Assembly: GCA_030591305.1 (NCBI GenBank) | Contig: JAUVBI010000203.1 | Location: 1 to 5,733 of the forward strand | Direction: 5' to 3' | Source of the DNA: Pseudomonadota bacterium | GTDB taxonomy: Bacteria > Pseudomonadota > Gammaproteobacteria > Pseudomonadales > Halieaceae | Length of the DNA stretch: 5,733 nt | Shown: in pieces, positions 5,030 through 5,733 of the stretch | Layout: the number at the start of each line of letters is the position of its first letter | Position numbering within the stretch: the stretch's first letter is position 1 | Made by a program: the position numbers and the translations under genes | Notes under the pieces: generated by a model | What the model saw: the letters and a program-made list of their open reading frames with translations, nothing else | What the model was told of the DNA's origin: nothing | The model's database searches: none

Positions 5030-5733
5030 ATGATATCCCCGGCCGTTTTACACGAACGTCGCGAACGTGTATTTCTCGTCCTGGCAGGTACATTTTTGTG
5101 TGCCATGACCTTATTGAATGTCATTGGTATTACACGATTTATCCAGCTGGGCCCGATGGCATTGGCGGTTGGCGTACTGCCCTACCCCCTCACGTTTCTG
5201 TGCACAGATCTAATATGTGAACTGTATGGCAAAGCCAGGGCAAACTTCCTGGTCAGCGTGGGCCTGGGGCTGAATTTTTTTATTCTCGGCGTGCTTTTTC
5301 TTGGGGATGCCATTCCCGCTGTTCCCACTGAGAACATGCCACCCTGGCAAATTCTGCAACTGTCGGCACCCGTCGCTCTACCCAACGGTGACATCGTTGA
5401 AAACAGTGTGGGGCTGTACCAGTTAATCTACGCCACAACTTCCGGCGCAGTATTCGCCTCCATGCTCGCCTATATCGCCGCGCAGTATTGCGACGTGCAA
5501 CTGTTCCATTTCTGGAAACGAGTCACCAAAGGCAAGCACCTGTGGATACGTAATAACTTCAGCACCCTGCTCAGCCAGATGGTGGATTCGGTTATGGTCA
5601 TTACTGTGACATTTGGTGCAGCGTTCCTGCGCGGAGATATACTGCTCAACACCTTGCTGATACTTATCGGCAGCAATTACCTGTTTAAAGCCATGGTGGC
5701 ACTGCTGGATACCGGGCCATTTTATTTTCTGGT
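5030..5733 (+). CDS. yhhQ: YhhQ/VUT-family queuosine-precursor transporter, C-terminus beyond window
   Basis: 234 codons are present with an open frame to the right edge. It is an integral inner-membrane protein with about six hydrophobic segments visible (roughly 14-36, 43-59, 72-92, 128-152, 180-200, 206-227). Family hallmarks are LTFLCTDLICELYGK (54-68), RNNFSTLLSQMVDS (174-187) and SNYLFKAMVAL (215-225), the pattern of the Vut_1/YhhQ family. E. coli YhhQ imports the 7-deazaguanine precursors of the tRNA nucleoside queuosine; other members may take preQ0, preQ1 or queuine. Between segments 3 and 4 lies a polar stretch of about 35 residues (93-127) longer than I recall for E. coli YhhQ. Given the length of the family, probably only a short tail is missing. 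The ATG has a clear Shine-Dalgarno (AAGGAA, 5015-5020, 9-base spacer) within the end of the SDR gene and is 3 bases past its stop, so it belongs to the same operon. Family is confident; the exact ligand is not. Confidence 0.88.
   Translation, partial: MISPAVLHERRERVFLVLAGTFLCAMTLLNVIGITRFIQLGPMALAVGVLPYPLTFLCTDLICELYGKARANFLVSVGLGLNFFILGVLFLGDAIPAVPTENMPPWQILQLSAPVALPNGDIVENSVGLYQLIYATTSGAVFASMLAYIAAQYCDVQLFHFWKRVTKGKHLWIRNNFSTLLSQMVDSVMVITVTFGAAFLRGDILLNTLLILIGSNYLFKAMVALLDTGPFYFL

Overview
The window looks like chromosomal DNA of an aerobic gammaproteobacterium. Moderate GC, Shine-Dalgarno-led genes, tight gene packing and a CYP153-type alkane/fatty-acid hydroxylase with its own ferredoxin fit marine hydrocarbon-using lineages such as the Cellvibrionales (Halieaceae/Spongiibacteraceae). 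That placement is inferred from gene content; no rRNA or other phylogenetic marker is present. I see no tRNA, rRNA, insertion sequence, CRISPR array or prophage gene.

Layout: two divergent gene blocks leave a 148-base intergenic region (1876-2023). Leftward (minus strand) run a [2Fe-2S] ferredoxin (1555-1875), a CYP153-family cytochrome P450 (304-1539), and the first 91 residues of a 6-pyruvoyl-tetrahydropterin-synthase/QueD-fold protein (275 to the left edge). Gaps are only 15 and 28 bases, so they are probably one operon. Rightward (plus strand) run a secreted DUF3604 protein (2024-3877), a single-domain globin (3903-4328, GTG start), a short-chain dehydrogenase/reductase (4325-5026, ATGA overlap with the globin), and a YhhQ/VUT-family membrane transporter (5030 to the right edge). 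These four are separated by 25, -4 and 3 bases and look cotranscribed.

How they may work together: the ferredoxin is the likely electron donor of the P450, whose expected reaction is terminal hydroxylation of alkanes or related chains. The usual third partner, a ferredoxin reductase, is not seen; the next gene downstream is the PTPS-like gene. That protein keeps the three zinc-binding histidines but has lost the catalytic Cys and the His of the Asp-His pair, so it is probably not an ordinary QueD. The rightward operon combines a predicted periplasmic metal-dependent hydrolase (DUF3604 with a full set of PHP-like motifs), an O2/NO-binding globin, an NAD(P)-dependent reductase and a transporter of the queuosine-precursor family. 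No characterised pathway I know uses this set.

The most unusual points are the catalytically altered PTPS homologue joined to a CYP153 operon, the PHP-like metal site of the secreted DUF3604 protein, and the uncharacterised DUF3604-globin-SDR-transporter operon. All functional links between the two blocks are inference from proximity.
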